Positions 17,445 to 25,888 of a DNA stretch of 64,000 bases are shown in pieces (position 1 is the stretch's first letter; each line of letters starts with the position of its first letter). The notes beneath the pieces are model-generated. The model had not been told where the DNA came from. It saw only the letters and a program-made list of their open reading frames with translations, and searched no databases. Source of the stretch: Sphaerisporangium perillae (lineage in GTDB: Bacteria; Actinomycetota; Actinomycetes; Streptosporangiales; Streptosporangiaceae); contig NZ_JALLPO010000020.1 of the NCBI RefSeq assembly GCF_023276435.1, positions 110,944 through 174,943 on the forward strand. The letters are read 5' to 3'. A program made the position numbers and the translations under genes.

Positions 17445-18621
17445 TCTCCGCCCAGGTGAGCAGGGTCAGCAGACCGGCCACAGAGGCGGTCTCGGCGAGC
17501 GGGGAGAAGGCCGTGGACGCCAGGCCCAGCGACACCGCGCTCACGGCGGCCGTGACCCGGATGGCGACGAGCCTTCTGGCGAGCGGCCGGCGGATGACCA
17601 GGTGCGCGGCGGTCGTCGCGAGCAGGAACACGGCCGCCCCGCCGGTGAGGGCGAGGCCGGCGTTCGCCGGGAGGTGGTCGGCGCCGGCGTGTTCGATGAG
17701 CACCTCCGACCCGACCGCGGTGGCCGCCAGCCCGGCGAAGATGGGCAGGTGGCCGTACCCGTAGGCGAACCCGCGTACCAGAGACGACCGGCCGCTGGTT
17801 AGCGCGTTGATGATCACACGGTGGTCGACGTGCTCGAAGTAGACCCACCACAGGCACGCGGCGATCACGAACGCGAAGAACGCGACGGGAAGCGCGGTGG
17901 GCGTCGAGGTGGTCCCCCGCGCGCCCCAGGCGACGGCGATCACCGACTCGCCGAGCACGATCAGGGTGAACAGGCCGAGCCGCTCCGGCAGGTGGGAGGC
18001 GTGCGCCGGCGGCGAGGCCACCGACAGGTACGCCATGAACGGCGTGGCGATCTCGACCACCAGCGCGAGCGCCCACAGGGCCAGGTGCCACGGCGCGGGG
18101 ACGGCCACCGAGAGCAGCCAGAGTGCTCCGCCGCACCCGAACCCCGCGACGTAGATGCCGCAGAGCCGGTGGAGCGCGGGGTTGCGCGCCGCGCTTCCGG
18201 ACCCGGCGCGGCGCGCGTAGCCGTATAGCCCGGCGAGGATCGCCTGGAGGACGGCGTTGGCGAGCGCGAAGCCGTGCGCCCCGCCGGCGCCGCCCTCCGC
18301 GGGGGCCATGGCGACGCCGATCGTGCTCGCGAGCACCAGCGACCCGAACATCCCGGCCAGCAGGGCGATGCGGAAGGGCGTCGCCTCCGTCTCGAACAGA
18401 TCGGCGTAGTAGGCGAAGCTCATCCACACCCACCACACCGGGACGAACAGCGCGCAGAACACCAGGAGCCCATGGAGCGTCAGGTCTTCATGCAGCAGGC
18501 GTGCCAGCTCGGAGACGGCCGCGACGAAGACCAGATCGAAGAACAGCTCCAGCCACGAGGCGTGCGTCGCCTCGGTGGAGCCCGCCAGGTAGCGCAGCGT
18601 GGGGGAGCGGCCGATGTTCAC
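17419..18621 (-). CDS. Low temperature requirement protein A (LtrA) family membrane protein
   Basis: The 400-residue protein begins with the LtrA hallmark ATHASWLELFFDLVFVAAVSEL and has about ten hydrophobic segments. Later family motifs are HLPERLGLFTLIVLGESVIAV and YFEHVDHRVI. The function of LtrA proteins is poorly known. It is the last gene of an apparent minus-strand operon (28 bases after the SDR gene) and overlaps the end of the convergent kinase gene by 26 bases. Confidence 0.9.
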   Translation of the reverse strand: MNIGRSPTLRYLAGSTEATHASWLELFFDLVFVAAVSELARLLHEDLTLHGLLVFCALFVPVWWVWMSFAYYADLFETEATPFRIALLAGMFGSLVLASTIGVAMAPAEGGAGGAHGFALANAVLQAILAGLYGYARRAGSGSAARNPALHRLCGIYVAGFGCGGALWLLSVAVPAPWHLALWALALVVEIATPFMAYLSVASPPAHASHLPERLGLFTLIVLGESVIAVAWGARGTTSTPTALPVAFFAFVIAACLWWVYFEHVDHRVIINALTSGRSSLVRGFAYGYGHLPIFAGLAATAVGSEVLIEHAGADHLPANAGLALTGGAAVFLLATTAAHLVIRRPLARRLVAIRVTAAVSAVSLGLASTAFSPLAETASVAGLLTLLTWAEIRHRPREA

Positions 18622-18649
18622 AGACCTCCTACGGTGGGACGGTGCGCGG

Positions 18650-19387
18650 TCAGGACAGTACGAGCTCGGCGGGCACCTGCCCCGCGGGGAGGTCCACCAG
18701 CCGGAGCACGGCCCCGGCGATGTCCTCCGGGCGGAGCATCGACGACCGGGGCGCCCAGGAGCGCGCCCAGTCGGCCATCGGCGTGTCCACCAGTCCGGGG
18801 CAGATCGCGCACGCGGCCACGCCTTCTCCCAGGAGCTCCTGGTGGAGGGCGGCCGTGAAGCCCACCACGCCGAACTTGGCCGCGCAGTACAGGGAGAACC
18901 CGGCGTCGGCGCGCTTGCCGGAGATCGAGGCGATGTTGGCGATGAGGGGCCGCCCGTCGCGCGCGACCTTGCGCAGGTACGGCAGCGCGGCCTGGCAGAA
19001 CAGGATCGTGGCGCGCAGGTCGACGTCCAGCACCTCGGCCACCGTGGCCGCGCTGTAGGAGTCGAAGGGGCCGGCGGCCAGCACGCCGGCGCTGTTGACC
19101 AGCACGTCGAGCCGCCCCCACCGCTCGACGTGCGCGGCGACCGCCGCCTGCGCGGCCTCGGGGGCGGCGACGTCGGCGACCACGGCGTGCACGGCGGCCT
19201 CGCCGGTCGCGGAGGACCCCCGGCCGGCGACCGCGGCGCCGAGCCGGTCGGCGGCGCCGCGGAGCCTGCCCGGGTCCCTGCCGAGCACCGTGACCGCGAA
19301 CCCGCGCGCGACCAGGGCGCCGGCCACGGCCAGGCCTATCCCGCTCGAACCGCCGGTCACGAGTGCCGCGTGCCTGGGGGAGTTCAT
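18650..19387 (-). CDS. SDR-family oxidoreductase
   Basis: The 245-residue SDR has TGGSSGIG at ~11-18, the NSAG motif, IANIASISGKRA with the catalytic Ser, and YCAAK as YxxxK. A C-terminal segment ICPGLVDTPMADWARSWAP follows. It begins 6 bases after the GMC oxidoreductase stop, so the two are almost certainly co-transcribed, together with the ankyrin protein upstream and LtrA downstream. Substrate unknown; pairing with a GMC alcohol oxidase suggests sequential alcohol/ketone chemistry. Confidence 0.88.
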   Translation of the reverse strand: MNSPRHAALVTGGSSGIGLAVAGALVARGFAVTVLGRDPGRLRGAADRLGAAVAGRGSSATGEAAVHAVVADVAAPEAAQAAVAAHVERWGRLDVLVNSAGVLAAGPFDSYSAATVAEVLDVDLRATILFCQAALPYLRKVARDGRPLIANIASISGKRADAGFSLYCAAKFGVVGFTAALHQELLGEGVAACAICPGLVDTPMADWARSWAPRSSMLRPEDIAGAVLRLVDLPAGQVPAELVLS

Positions 19388-19393
19388 GGGTGT

Positions 19394-20848
19394 CTAACCC
19401 TCCACGATGTCGGGGACGATGGTGGCGAGCGCCCGTTCGGCGAGCGCCCCGATGGTCAGGGCGGGGTTGGTGCACGCGGCGCTGCCGCCGGGGATGAGGG
19501 CGCCGTCGACGACGTAGAGGCCCGGATAGCCGTTCACCCGGCCGTACTCGTCGGTCGCGAGGCCGATGGGGACGCCGCCGCAGGGATGGCCGGTGAGGCT
19601 CGCGTCGATGGCCTCGATCGCCCCGTTGCCGAGCCGCTCGAACGTCGCGCGCGCCCCGTCGGCGATGACCGTCACGCCGGGGTCGCTCGCGGGCCAGGTC
19701 AGGTTCACCGTGTCGGTGCGCTCGTCGTAGGCGAACGAGCCCTTGGCCGGGCCGAGGCCCATGCCGATGAGGCCCATGAAGCCTTCCGGCATCCCCGCCT
19801 GGGGGATCGGCATGCAGGCCAGGGCGATGGGCGCGACGGGATTGTCGAGGTCCTCCAGCACGGCGCCCGCCGGGCCGCCCTCGCCCGGTCCCGTCGGGGG
19901 CAGGCCGCTCCTGATGATCACCAGGTCGCCGTTGGCTCCCCACCGCGTGCCCACCGCGTCGGCGAGCTTGGGCAGGGCGCCGATCTCGCGGGCCCGGACC
20001 AGGAGCCGCGTGGTGGCGACCGAGCCGGCGGCGAGGAAGAGGTGCCGGGTGTGGATGTCCCTGCGGGCGACCACGCGGCCGTTGTCGTCGATCTCGTTGA
20101 CGGCGACCACGTAGCCCGTGCCGTTCTCGCGCACGTCGGTGACCTCGTGCAGCGGCAGGACCTCGACGTTGCCGGTGGCCTCGGCGCGCGGCAGGTAGGT
20201 CCGGTCGAGGCTGCGCTTGGCGCCGCTGTTGGATCCGTACCAGACCTGGCCGGCGATCAGCGAGGCGGGCACGTCTCCCGCGAGCTCGGCGCGGATGACG
20301 TCCCAGTCGAGCCCCAGTTCGAACAGGCGGGCGGTCATCCCGGCCGCGGCGGCCTCGTCCAGCAGCTCCCGCTGTCCCCGGTAGTGCTCGTCGGCGAGCA
20401 CGTCCGCGGGCATGGTGGACACCCCGATCGCCGCGCGGACCTTCGGGTACCACACGTCGTCCATCTCGTCGTAGCCGAGCCAGGAGGGGAACACCCGGGC
20501 GAACAGGTCGCGCCTGGGCTGGTACAGCACGGTGTTGTACACCAGTGAGCCGCCGCCGACGCCGGCGCCCGCCAGCACGTCGATGCCGGCGCCCTTGATC
20601 CGGTCGAGCACCCCGGTGTACACGTCGATCGGCACGCCCTCCTGGGCGGGGGCGACGGTGACGGGGCTGAGCCAGGCCGCGCGGCCGTCGGGGGCGTCGT
20701 AGGTGGCGAAGGTGTCGTGCGCCTCGGTGACCGGCCAGCGGCGCCCGCGCTCCAGCACGATCGTCTGGACGCCGGCCTCGCCGAGCCGCAGCGCGGCGAT
20801 CGCGCCGCCGAATCCGCTGCCGATGACCAGGGCCTCAGTGTCGCGCAT
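19394..20848 (-). CDS. GMC-type FAD oxidoreductase (cholesterol-oxidase-like)
   Basis: From the ATG at 20848 the protein has 484 residues. It begins MRDTEALVIGSGFGGAIAA (FAD Rossmann motif) and continues with GAGVGGGSLVYN, LFLAAGSVATTRLL, TGHPCGGVPIG (active-site His region) and a C-terminal GSAACTNPALTIGALAERA. This spacing is that of the bacterial cholesterol-oxidase-like GMC clade rather than choline dehydrogenase. No Tat or Sec signal, so cytoplasmic. The start codon lies within the end of the ankyrin gene (14-base overlap), implying translational coupling. Confidence 0.9.
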   Translation of the reverse strand: MRDTEALVIGSGFGGAIAALRLGEAGVQTIVLERGRRWPVTEAHDTFATYDAPDGRAAWLSPVTVAPAQEGVPIDVYTGVLDRIKGAGIDVLAGAGVGGGSLVYNTVLYQPRRDLFARVFPSWLGYDEMDDVWYPKVRAAIGVSTMPADVLADEHYRGQRELLDEAAAAGMTARLFELGLDWDVIRAELAGDVPASLIAGQVWYGSNSGAKRSLDRTYLPRAEATGNVEVLPLHEVTDVRENGTGYVVAVNEIDDNGRVVARRDIHTRHLFLAAGSVATTRLLVRAREIGALPKLADAVGTRWGANGDLVIIRSGLPPTGPGEGGPAGAVLEDLDNPVAPIALACMPIPQAGMPEGFMGLIGMGLGPAKGSFAYDERTDTVNLTWPASDPGVTVIADGARATFERLGNGAIEAIDASLTGHPCGGVPIGLATDEYGRVNGYPGLYVVDGALIPGGSAACTNPALTIGALAERALATIVPDIVEG

Positions 20849-21875
20849 TGCCGCCTCCCGCGATGAGCAGGGTGACCGGGTGGCCGGTTCTGAGGACCTC
20901 TTCCGCGAGGTCGCGGGGGGTCTTGCCGTCATGTCCGGCCAGGTGGAGCGGTGCTCCCGCCTGCACCAGGATCTCGGCGCATTCGGCGTAGCCGTGCCAG
21001 ATGGCGTCGTGGAGCGGGCTGTAGCCGTTGGTGGCGCCCTGGAAGCCGAGGTCGATGCCCGGCCGGGTGACGAGCAGGCGGGTGATGTCGGCGTGCCCGT
21101 TGTAGACCGCCTTGTGCAGCGGGACGGCTCCGAACGTCGGCTCGACGGCGTTGACGTCGGCACCGGCGGCGAGCAGTTCGCCGACGATCTCGGTGTGCCC
21201 GTCGCGGCAGGCCACCAGGAGAGCGGTGTGCGCGTCGTTGAACCCGTTGACGACCGGCCAGCGGGTGTCCACCGGGAACCCGGCGGCCAGCAGTTCGCGC
21301 ACCTTCGCGACGTCGCCCGCCGTCACGGCGTTCAGGAGCGCGTGATCGTGGGCGGCCGCGTCGTCGGCCTCCTGCCGGGCGCGCAGGAGCTTGTCGGACT
21401 CGATGAGCCGCTCCTTGCCGAAGGTGTTGACGTTGAGCTCGTACTGGAAGTGTTCCTTCAGCGAGAAGCCGTAGTGGGTGGAGAGGTTCAGGCCGGCGCC
21501 GCGGTCGAGGAGCACCTCGACGATCTGTGGCCATTTGAACCACAGGGCGTCCATCAGCGGCGTGTGGCCGGTCGTCGCCGCCACCGCGTCCACGAAGGCG
21601 CCCGCGTCGAGCAGGTCGCGCACCACCTGCGCGCTGCCGCCCTGGCAGGCCTTGTGCAGGGCGGTCGCCCCGGCCTTGGCGTCGGTGGTGAACACGTCGG
21701 CCCCCGCGTCGAGCAGCGCGCGCACGGCGGCGGCGTCGGCCCGGCCGGAAGCGATCATGAGGGCGTCGAGTCCGGTCTCGGGGTCGCGTTCGTCGGGATC
21801 GGCGCCGGCTGCCAGCAGGTCGCGGATCTCTCCGACGGCGCCGCGGCGTACCGCGGCGGTCAGGTCGCCTTTCAT
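20835..21875 (-). CDS. Ankyrin-repeat protein
   Basis: The start at 21875 (MKGDLTAAVRRGAVGEIRDLL) follows AAAGGTGG. The 346-residue protein is built of about eight ankyrin repeats in two blocks (residues ~4-155 and ~185-320), with repeated ALxxA...AAVRALLDAGAD-type helices, separated by a charged segment KERLIESDKLLRARQE. Ankyrin stacks bind proteins; coupling to the GMC oxidase by a 14-base gene overlap suggests they form a complex. No signal peptide. First gene of the ankyrin-GMC-SDR-LtrA unit. Confidence 0.9.
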   Translation of the reverse strand: MKGDLTAAVRRGAVGEIRDLLAAGADPDERDPETGLDALMIASGRADAAAVRALLDAGADVFTTDAKAGATALHKACQGGSAQVVRDLLDAGAFVDAVAATTGHTPLMDALWFKWPQIVEVLLDRGAGLNLSTHYGFSLKEHFQYELNVNTFGKERLIESDKLLRARQEADDAAAHDHALLNAVTAGDVAKVRELLAAGFPVDTRWPVVNGFNDAHTALLVACRDGHTEIVGELLAAGADVNAVEPTFGAVPLHKAVYNGHADITRLLVTRPGIDLGFQGATNGYSPLHDAIWHGYAECAEILVQAGAPLHLAGHDGKTPRDLAEEVLRTGHPVTLLIAGGGNARH

Positions 21876-22036
21876 GTGCCACCTTTCGGTCAGGCATCCG
21901 TTGAGGTGGACAGTAGGCGCGGCCGCTTCCGGTGGCCATAATCGGCGGCTTTTCCCCCGGCACTTTGTCACATGGCGGCGCACGGCGAAGGGCTGCCGAG
22001 GATAAGCCGATATTTCTGGGATGCCATGTGACTTGA

Positions 22037-22055
22037 CTTAAATTCCTGATTTAAG
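22037..22055. promoter_or_regulatory. Perfect 7-bp inverted repeat, candidate operator
   Basis: CTTAAAT-TCCTG-ATTTAAG, in an AT-rich island between the divergent ankyrin and EthD operons. It overlaps a TTGACT box (22033-22038). The repressor is unknown; no convincing -10 at normal spacing was found. Confidence 0.5.
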
Positions 22056-22151
22056 CCGCTATGTCGAGAAGTAATCGCATCTGCTTTGACGGTCGGCGAA
22101 TACCGCTGCGATCCTCCGAATCAAGATCCTCTGCGAGAAAAAGGAGATCGC

Positions 22152-22862
22152 ATGATCCACCAGTTCATCCTGGCGGCCCCGAAGCCAGGCATGACGACCC
22201 AGGAGTTCCAGGACTACTGGGTCAACGTGCACGCCGTGAAGTTCGCCGCCAAGATCCCGCAGATCAGGCGCTACCTCATCGACTCCCGCGTCCCGTTCGA
22301 CGGGGACCGCGGCCGGCCGCCGCTTCCCCACCAGGGGATCGCGGAGATCTGGCTCGCAAGCGACGAGGAGCAGCTCGCCTCGCTCCAGACCGAGGAGTTC
22401 CTCCACGGAGCCAGGCTCGACGAGCCCAACTGGGCGGCCTTCTGGGCGACCATCGTGCTCGACACCGACGCGCACGAGATCGTCCCGGGCCCGCCGCTCA
22501 CCGACACCGCGCCGTCCTGGGTCAAGGTGACGACGCTGATGAAGCGCAAGCCCGGCCTCTCGCTCGCCGACCACCGCCGGCGGACGCTGGAGGACTACGC
22601 GCCGGTGGTCAGCGGGCTCCCCGGACTCCGCCGTCACCTGCACGCGCACACCAGGGACGGCTACTACACCTTCGGCGAGGCGAGCTTCGACAGCGTCGAG
22701 CAGATCTGGTTCGACGACCTCGCCGCCGCCGCCGAGGCGCTGGCCGCGCCGTACTACGCCGACCAGGTCGCGCCGGCCCTCGACGCCGTCGCCGACCCCG
22801 CGCACGTGTTCTCCCTGGCCGCCCGGGAGAACTGGATCATCGGCCCGCAGGAGAAGCGATGA
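22152..22862 (+). CDS. Tandem EthD-domain protein
   Basis: ATG 22152 follows AAGGAGATCGC. The 236-residue protein is two ferredoxin-like alpha/beta-barrel units: one begins MIHQFILAAPKPGMTTQEFQ, the other WVKVTTLMKRKPGLSLADHR. Each has the EthD pattern of a K/R-P-x-hydroxyl-F/H segment followed by a Y/H-rich strand. EthD domains serve as small dimeric oxidases, decarboxylases or cyclases. First gene of a long operon; its stop overlaps the next start (ATGA). Confidence 0.82.
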   Translation: MIHQFILAAPKPGMTTQEFQDYWVNVHAVKFAAKIPQIRRYLIDSRVPFDGDRGRPPLPHQGIAEIWLASDEEQLASLQTEEFLHGARLDEPNWAAFWATIVLDTDAHEIVPGPPLTDTAPSWVKVTTLMKRKPGLSLADHRRRTLEDYAPVVSGLPGLRRHLHAHTRDGYYTFGEASFDSVEQIWFDDLAAAAEALAAPYYADQVAPALDAVADPAHVFSLAARENWIIGPQEKR

Positions 22863-23683
22863 GCAGGAAGATTCTGGTGATCCTGTCCGAGCACGGGTAC
22901 TGGGGCGAGGAGCTGCTCGGCCCGCTCACCCAGTTCGACCAGCGAGGATACGAGGTCACCTTCGCCACGCCCACCGGCGGCCGGGCCCACGCCCTGCCTC
23001 CCAGCATGGACCCCGCCTACTTCGACCCGCCGCTCGGCCGCTCGGTCACCACGCCCGAGGTGGCGAAGCTGACCCGCGAGCTCGACGAGTCGGACCGGCT
23101 GGACGCCCCTCTCGACCTCTCCGCGTGGGTGCCCGAGCGCCCGTACGTCAGCGACGACGGCTACCTGCGCGGCCTGGAGGCCTACAACAGGGCGGTCGCG
23201 AAGCTGGAGGAGGACATCGCCGGCTACGACACGATGCTGATCGTCGGCGGCAGCGGCCCGATCGTCGACCTGGCGAACAACGAGCGCGTCCACGCGCTGA
23301 TCATGGCCTTCGTCCGGGCGGGCAAGCCGGTCGCCGCCGAATGCTACGGCGTCGCGTGCCTGGCCTTCGCGCGGGACTGGGAGGACCGCAAGAGCCTCAT
23401 CTGGGGCAAGCACGTCACCGGCCACTGCAAGGAGTACGACTACAAGGACGGCACCGGCTTCCTCGGCACGGACTTCGTGATGGGGCCGCCGCCGTACCCG
23501 CTGGAGTACATCCTGCGCGACGCCACCGGACCCGAGGGCCGCTACCACGGCAACTTCGGCAAGGAGACCTCGGTCATCGTCGACTACCCGTTCATCACCG
23601 GCCGCTCGACGCCCGACTCGTTCCTCACCGGGCAGAAGATCGTCGAGACGCTGGAAGACGGTCTGCGCCGGTTCGGCTGGTGA
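22859..23683 (+). CDS. DJ-1/PfpI-superfamily protein (Hsp31-like)
   Basis: The 274-residue protein starts MSRKILVILSEHGYWGEEL and has the DJ-1 nucleophile elbow VAAECYGVACLAFA with a Cys preceded by Glu. MLIVGGSGPIVDL holds the conserved loop. Length and insertions (GGRAHALPPSMDPAYFD) match the class I glutamine-amidotransferase-like Hsp31/glyoxalase III group more than short PfpI. Possible roles are deglycase, glyoxalase or isonitrile-hydratase-like chemistry. It overlaps the EthD gene by 4 bases and is 7 bases from the ThDP enzyme. Confidence 0.82.
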   Translation: MSRKILVILSEHGYWGEELLGPLTQFDQRGYEVTFATPTGGRAHALPPSMDPAYFDPPLGRSVTTPEVAKLTRELDESDRLDAPLDLSAWVPERPYVSDDGYLRGLEAYNRAVAKLEEDIAGYDTMLIVGGSGPIVDLANNERVHALIMAFVRAGKPVAAECYGVACLAFARDWEDRKSLIWGKHVTGHCKEYDYKDGTGFLGTDFVMGPPPYPLEYILRDATGPEGRYHGNFGKETSVIVDYPFITGRSTPDSFLTGQKIVETLEDGLRRFGW

Positions 23684-23690
23684 TGGGGTG

Positions 23691-25319
23691 ATGGAGACCC
23701 GACGCGGCAACGAGGCGATCATCGAGCAGTTCCTCGCCGACGGCATCAAGTACATGTTCGGCAACCCCGGCACGGTCGAGCAGGGATTCCTCGACGCGCT
23801 GGAGAAGTACGAGGACTTCCGCTACATCCTCACGCTGCAGGAGACGGTCGCGGTGGGCATCGCCGACGGCTACGCCCGCGCCACCGGCGGCCCGGGTCTG
23901 GTCCAGCTGCACAGCGGGGTCGGACTCGGCAACGGGATAGGGATGCTGTACCAGGCCAAGCGCGGTCACACGCCGCTGGTCGTGGTGGCCGGCGAGTCCG
24001 GCGTCCGGTACGAGGCGATGGACGCCCAGATGGCGGCCGACCTGGTCGCCATGGCCCGTCCGGTCACCAAGTACGCCACCAGGGTGACCGACCCGTCCTC
24101 CGTGCTGCGTGTGCTCCGGCGCGCCGTCAAGATCGCCATGACGCCGCCGCGTGGCCCGGTCTTCGTGGCGCTTCCCCTCGACGTGCTCGACCAGCCCAAC
24201 GACGAGCCGGTCCTGCCGTCCCTGCGGCCGCACACCGCGGTTGCGCCGACCGCCGAGCTGACGAAGGCGGCGGCGGCGCTGCTCTCGAGCGCCTCGGCGC
24301 CGCTCGTGCTGATGGGCGACGGTGTGGCCGCCTCGGGCGCCCAGGCCGAGCTGACCCGCGTGGCCGAACTGCTCGGCGCGGACGTGTGGGGGGTCGAGAT
24401 GTCGGAGGTGTCCTTCGACGGACGCCACCCCCTTTACCGTGGCCAGCTCGGCCACATGTTCGGCGAGGTCAGCCGGGCCGCGGTTCGGCAGGCCGACGCC
24501 GTGCTCGTCGTCGGCACCTACCTGTTCCCCGAGGTCTTCCCCGACCTCGCCTCACCGTTCAGCCGGGGCGCCCGCATCGTGCACATCGACCTGGACGCCT
24601 ACGAGATCGCGAAGAACCATCCGGTGACGCTGGGCCTGGTGGCCGATCCGAAGGCCACGCTGGGCGCGCTCGCGGCCGAGCTGGAAGCGTCGATGACCCC
24701 GGCGGACCGCGCGGCGGCCGGCGCGCGGCTGCGGAGGGGCGCCGAGCGCCCGCGTAGCCTCCCGGACGACGACTCGCTGCTGGCGGCCTTCGCCCGGCAG
24801 CTGGCCGAGCGCGCGCCGGAGGACCTGATGGTCTTCGACGAGAGCCTGACCGCGGCCGGCGTGCTGGGCGCCTACCTGCCGCCGCGGCTTCCGGGGCACT
24901 GGTTCCAGACCCGAGGGGGCTCGCTCGGGGTGGGCATCCCCGGTGCGATCGGGATGAAGCTCGCCCACCCCGGCAAGACCGTCATCGGCTTCACCGGTGA
25001 CGGAGGGAGCATGTACACCTTCCAGGCGCTCGCCACCGCCGTCCGCGAGGGCATCGGCGCGAAGTTCGTCGTCTGCAACAACCGCGGCTACCGGCTGCTC
25101 GACCTGAACATCGAGCAGTACTGGCGCGAGCGCGACATCCCCCTCCACGCCTACCCGCGATCCTTCGACCTGGCCCATCCCGACCTCGGCTTCGTCGACA
25201 TCGCCCGCGGGCTGGGCGTCGAGGCGATGCGGGTCGAGAAGCAGGGCCAGGTGGAGGAGGCCGTCGAGCGCCTCCTGTTCGACGATCGACCGTTCCTCAT
25301 CGACCTCATCACGGAGTAG
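23691..25319 (+). CDS. Thiamine-diphosphate-dependent enzyme (benzoylformate decarboxylase/acetolactate synthase-like)
   Basis: The 542-residue protein shows the three-domain ThDP decarboxylase layout. The N-terminal PYR domain has the catalytic Glu in LTLQETVAVGIADGYARATG. A central FAD/NAD-like domain follows (VLVVGTYLFPEVFP). The C-terminal PP domain has GDGGSMYTFQALA and, ~26 residues on, CNNRGY, the GDG-Nx-NN cofactor site. Such enzymes decarboxylate or carboligate 2-oxo acids. Start: ATG 23691, or the GTG just before it (23688). It sits between two DJ-1 genes, suggesting they process or protect against its reactive aldehyde product (inference). Confidence 0.9.
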   Translation: METRRGNEAIIEQFLADGIKYMFGNPGTVEQGFLDALEKYEDFRYILTLQETVAVGIADGYARATGGPGLVQLHSGVGLGNGIGMLYQAKRGHTPLVVVAGESGVRYEAMDAQMAADLVAMARPVTKYATRVTDPSSVLRVLRRAVKIAMTPPRGPVFVALPLDVLDQPNDEPVLPSLRPHTAVAPTAELTKAAAALLSSASAPLVLMGDGVAASGAQAELTRVAELLGADVWGVEMSEVSFDGRHPLYRGQLGHMFGEVSRAAVRQADAVLVVGTYLFPEVFPDLASPFSRGARIVHIDLDAYEIAKNHPVTLGLVADPKATLGALAAELEASMTPADRAAAGARLRRGAERPRSLPDDDSLLAAFARQLAERAPEDLMVFDESLTAAGVLGAYLPPRLPGHWFQTRGGSLGVGIPGAIGMKLAHPGKTVIGFTGDGGSMYTFQALATAVREGIGAKFVVCNNRGYRLLDLNIEQYWRERDIPLHAYPRSFDLAHPDLGFVDIARGLGVEAMRVEKQGQVEEAVERLLFDDRPFLIDLITE

Positions 25320-25321
25320 CC

Positions 25322-25888
25322 GTGGCCGACTCACGCGTCGCGATCCTCATGGAGAGCGACTACTACGAACCCGAGATCTTCTACTACCAGCGCAGGTTCG
25401 CCGAGGAGGGCATCTCGGCCGACTTCCTCACCCGGCTGTGGGGACAGGACTCCATCACCTTCACCGGCCACGAGTACCGCGCCCCGTTCACGGTCTCACT
25501 CAGCCTGGAGGACGTCGACCCGGCGGACTACGCGGCGATCATCGTGCCCTCGGGCATGGTGTCCGACCGGCTGCGCTACACCGAGGACGTGGACCGGCTC
25601 GCGCCGGCCACCGAACTGCTCCGCCGGGCCTTCGAGACGTCCGGCGTCATCAAAGGGATCATCTGCCACGGAATGTGGCTGGCCTCCTCCATCCCGTACG
25701 TCGTGCGCGGCCGCAAGATCGTCTGCCACAACAACCTCGTCGGCGACGTGCGGAACATGGGCGCGGAGTACGTCGACAAGGACGTGGTGGTCGACGGCGA
25801 CCTGGTGACCGGGCGCTCGGGCCGGCACTGCCATCTGTTCGCGCGGACCCTCGTCGACCTGCTCACCCAGAAGGGCGAAACGCTATGA
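25322..25888 (+). CDS. DJ-1/PfpI-superfamily protein
   Basis: GTG 25322 is 2 bases after the ThDP gene. The 188-residue protein has a Rossmann-like start RVAILMESDYYEPEIFYY with an early conserved Glu, AAIIVPSGMVSDRLR, and the elbow KGIICHGMWLASS with a Cys nucleophile followed by His. It matches the shorter PfpI-type members (protease-like, deglycase or hydratase). Its end overlaps the epimerase start by 4 bases. Confidence 0.85.
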   Translation: MADSRVAILMESDYYEPEIFYYQRRFAEEGISADFLTRLWGQDSITFTGHEYRAPFTVSLSLEDVDPADYAAIIVPSGMVSDRLRYTEDVDRLAPATELLRRAFETSGVIKGIICHGMWLASSIPYVVRGRKIVCHNNLVGDVRNMGAEYVDKDVVVDGDLVTGRSGRHCHLFARTLVDLLTQKGETL

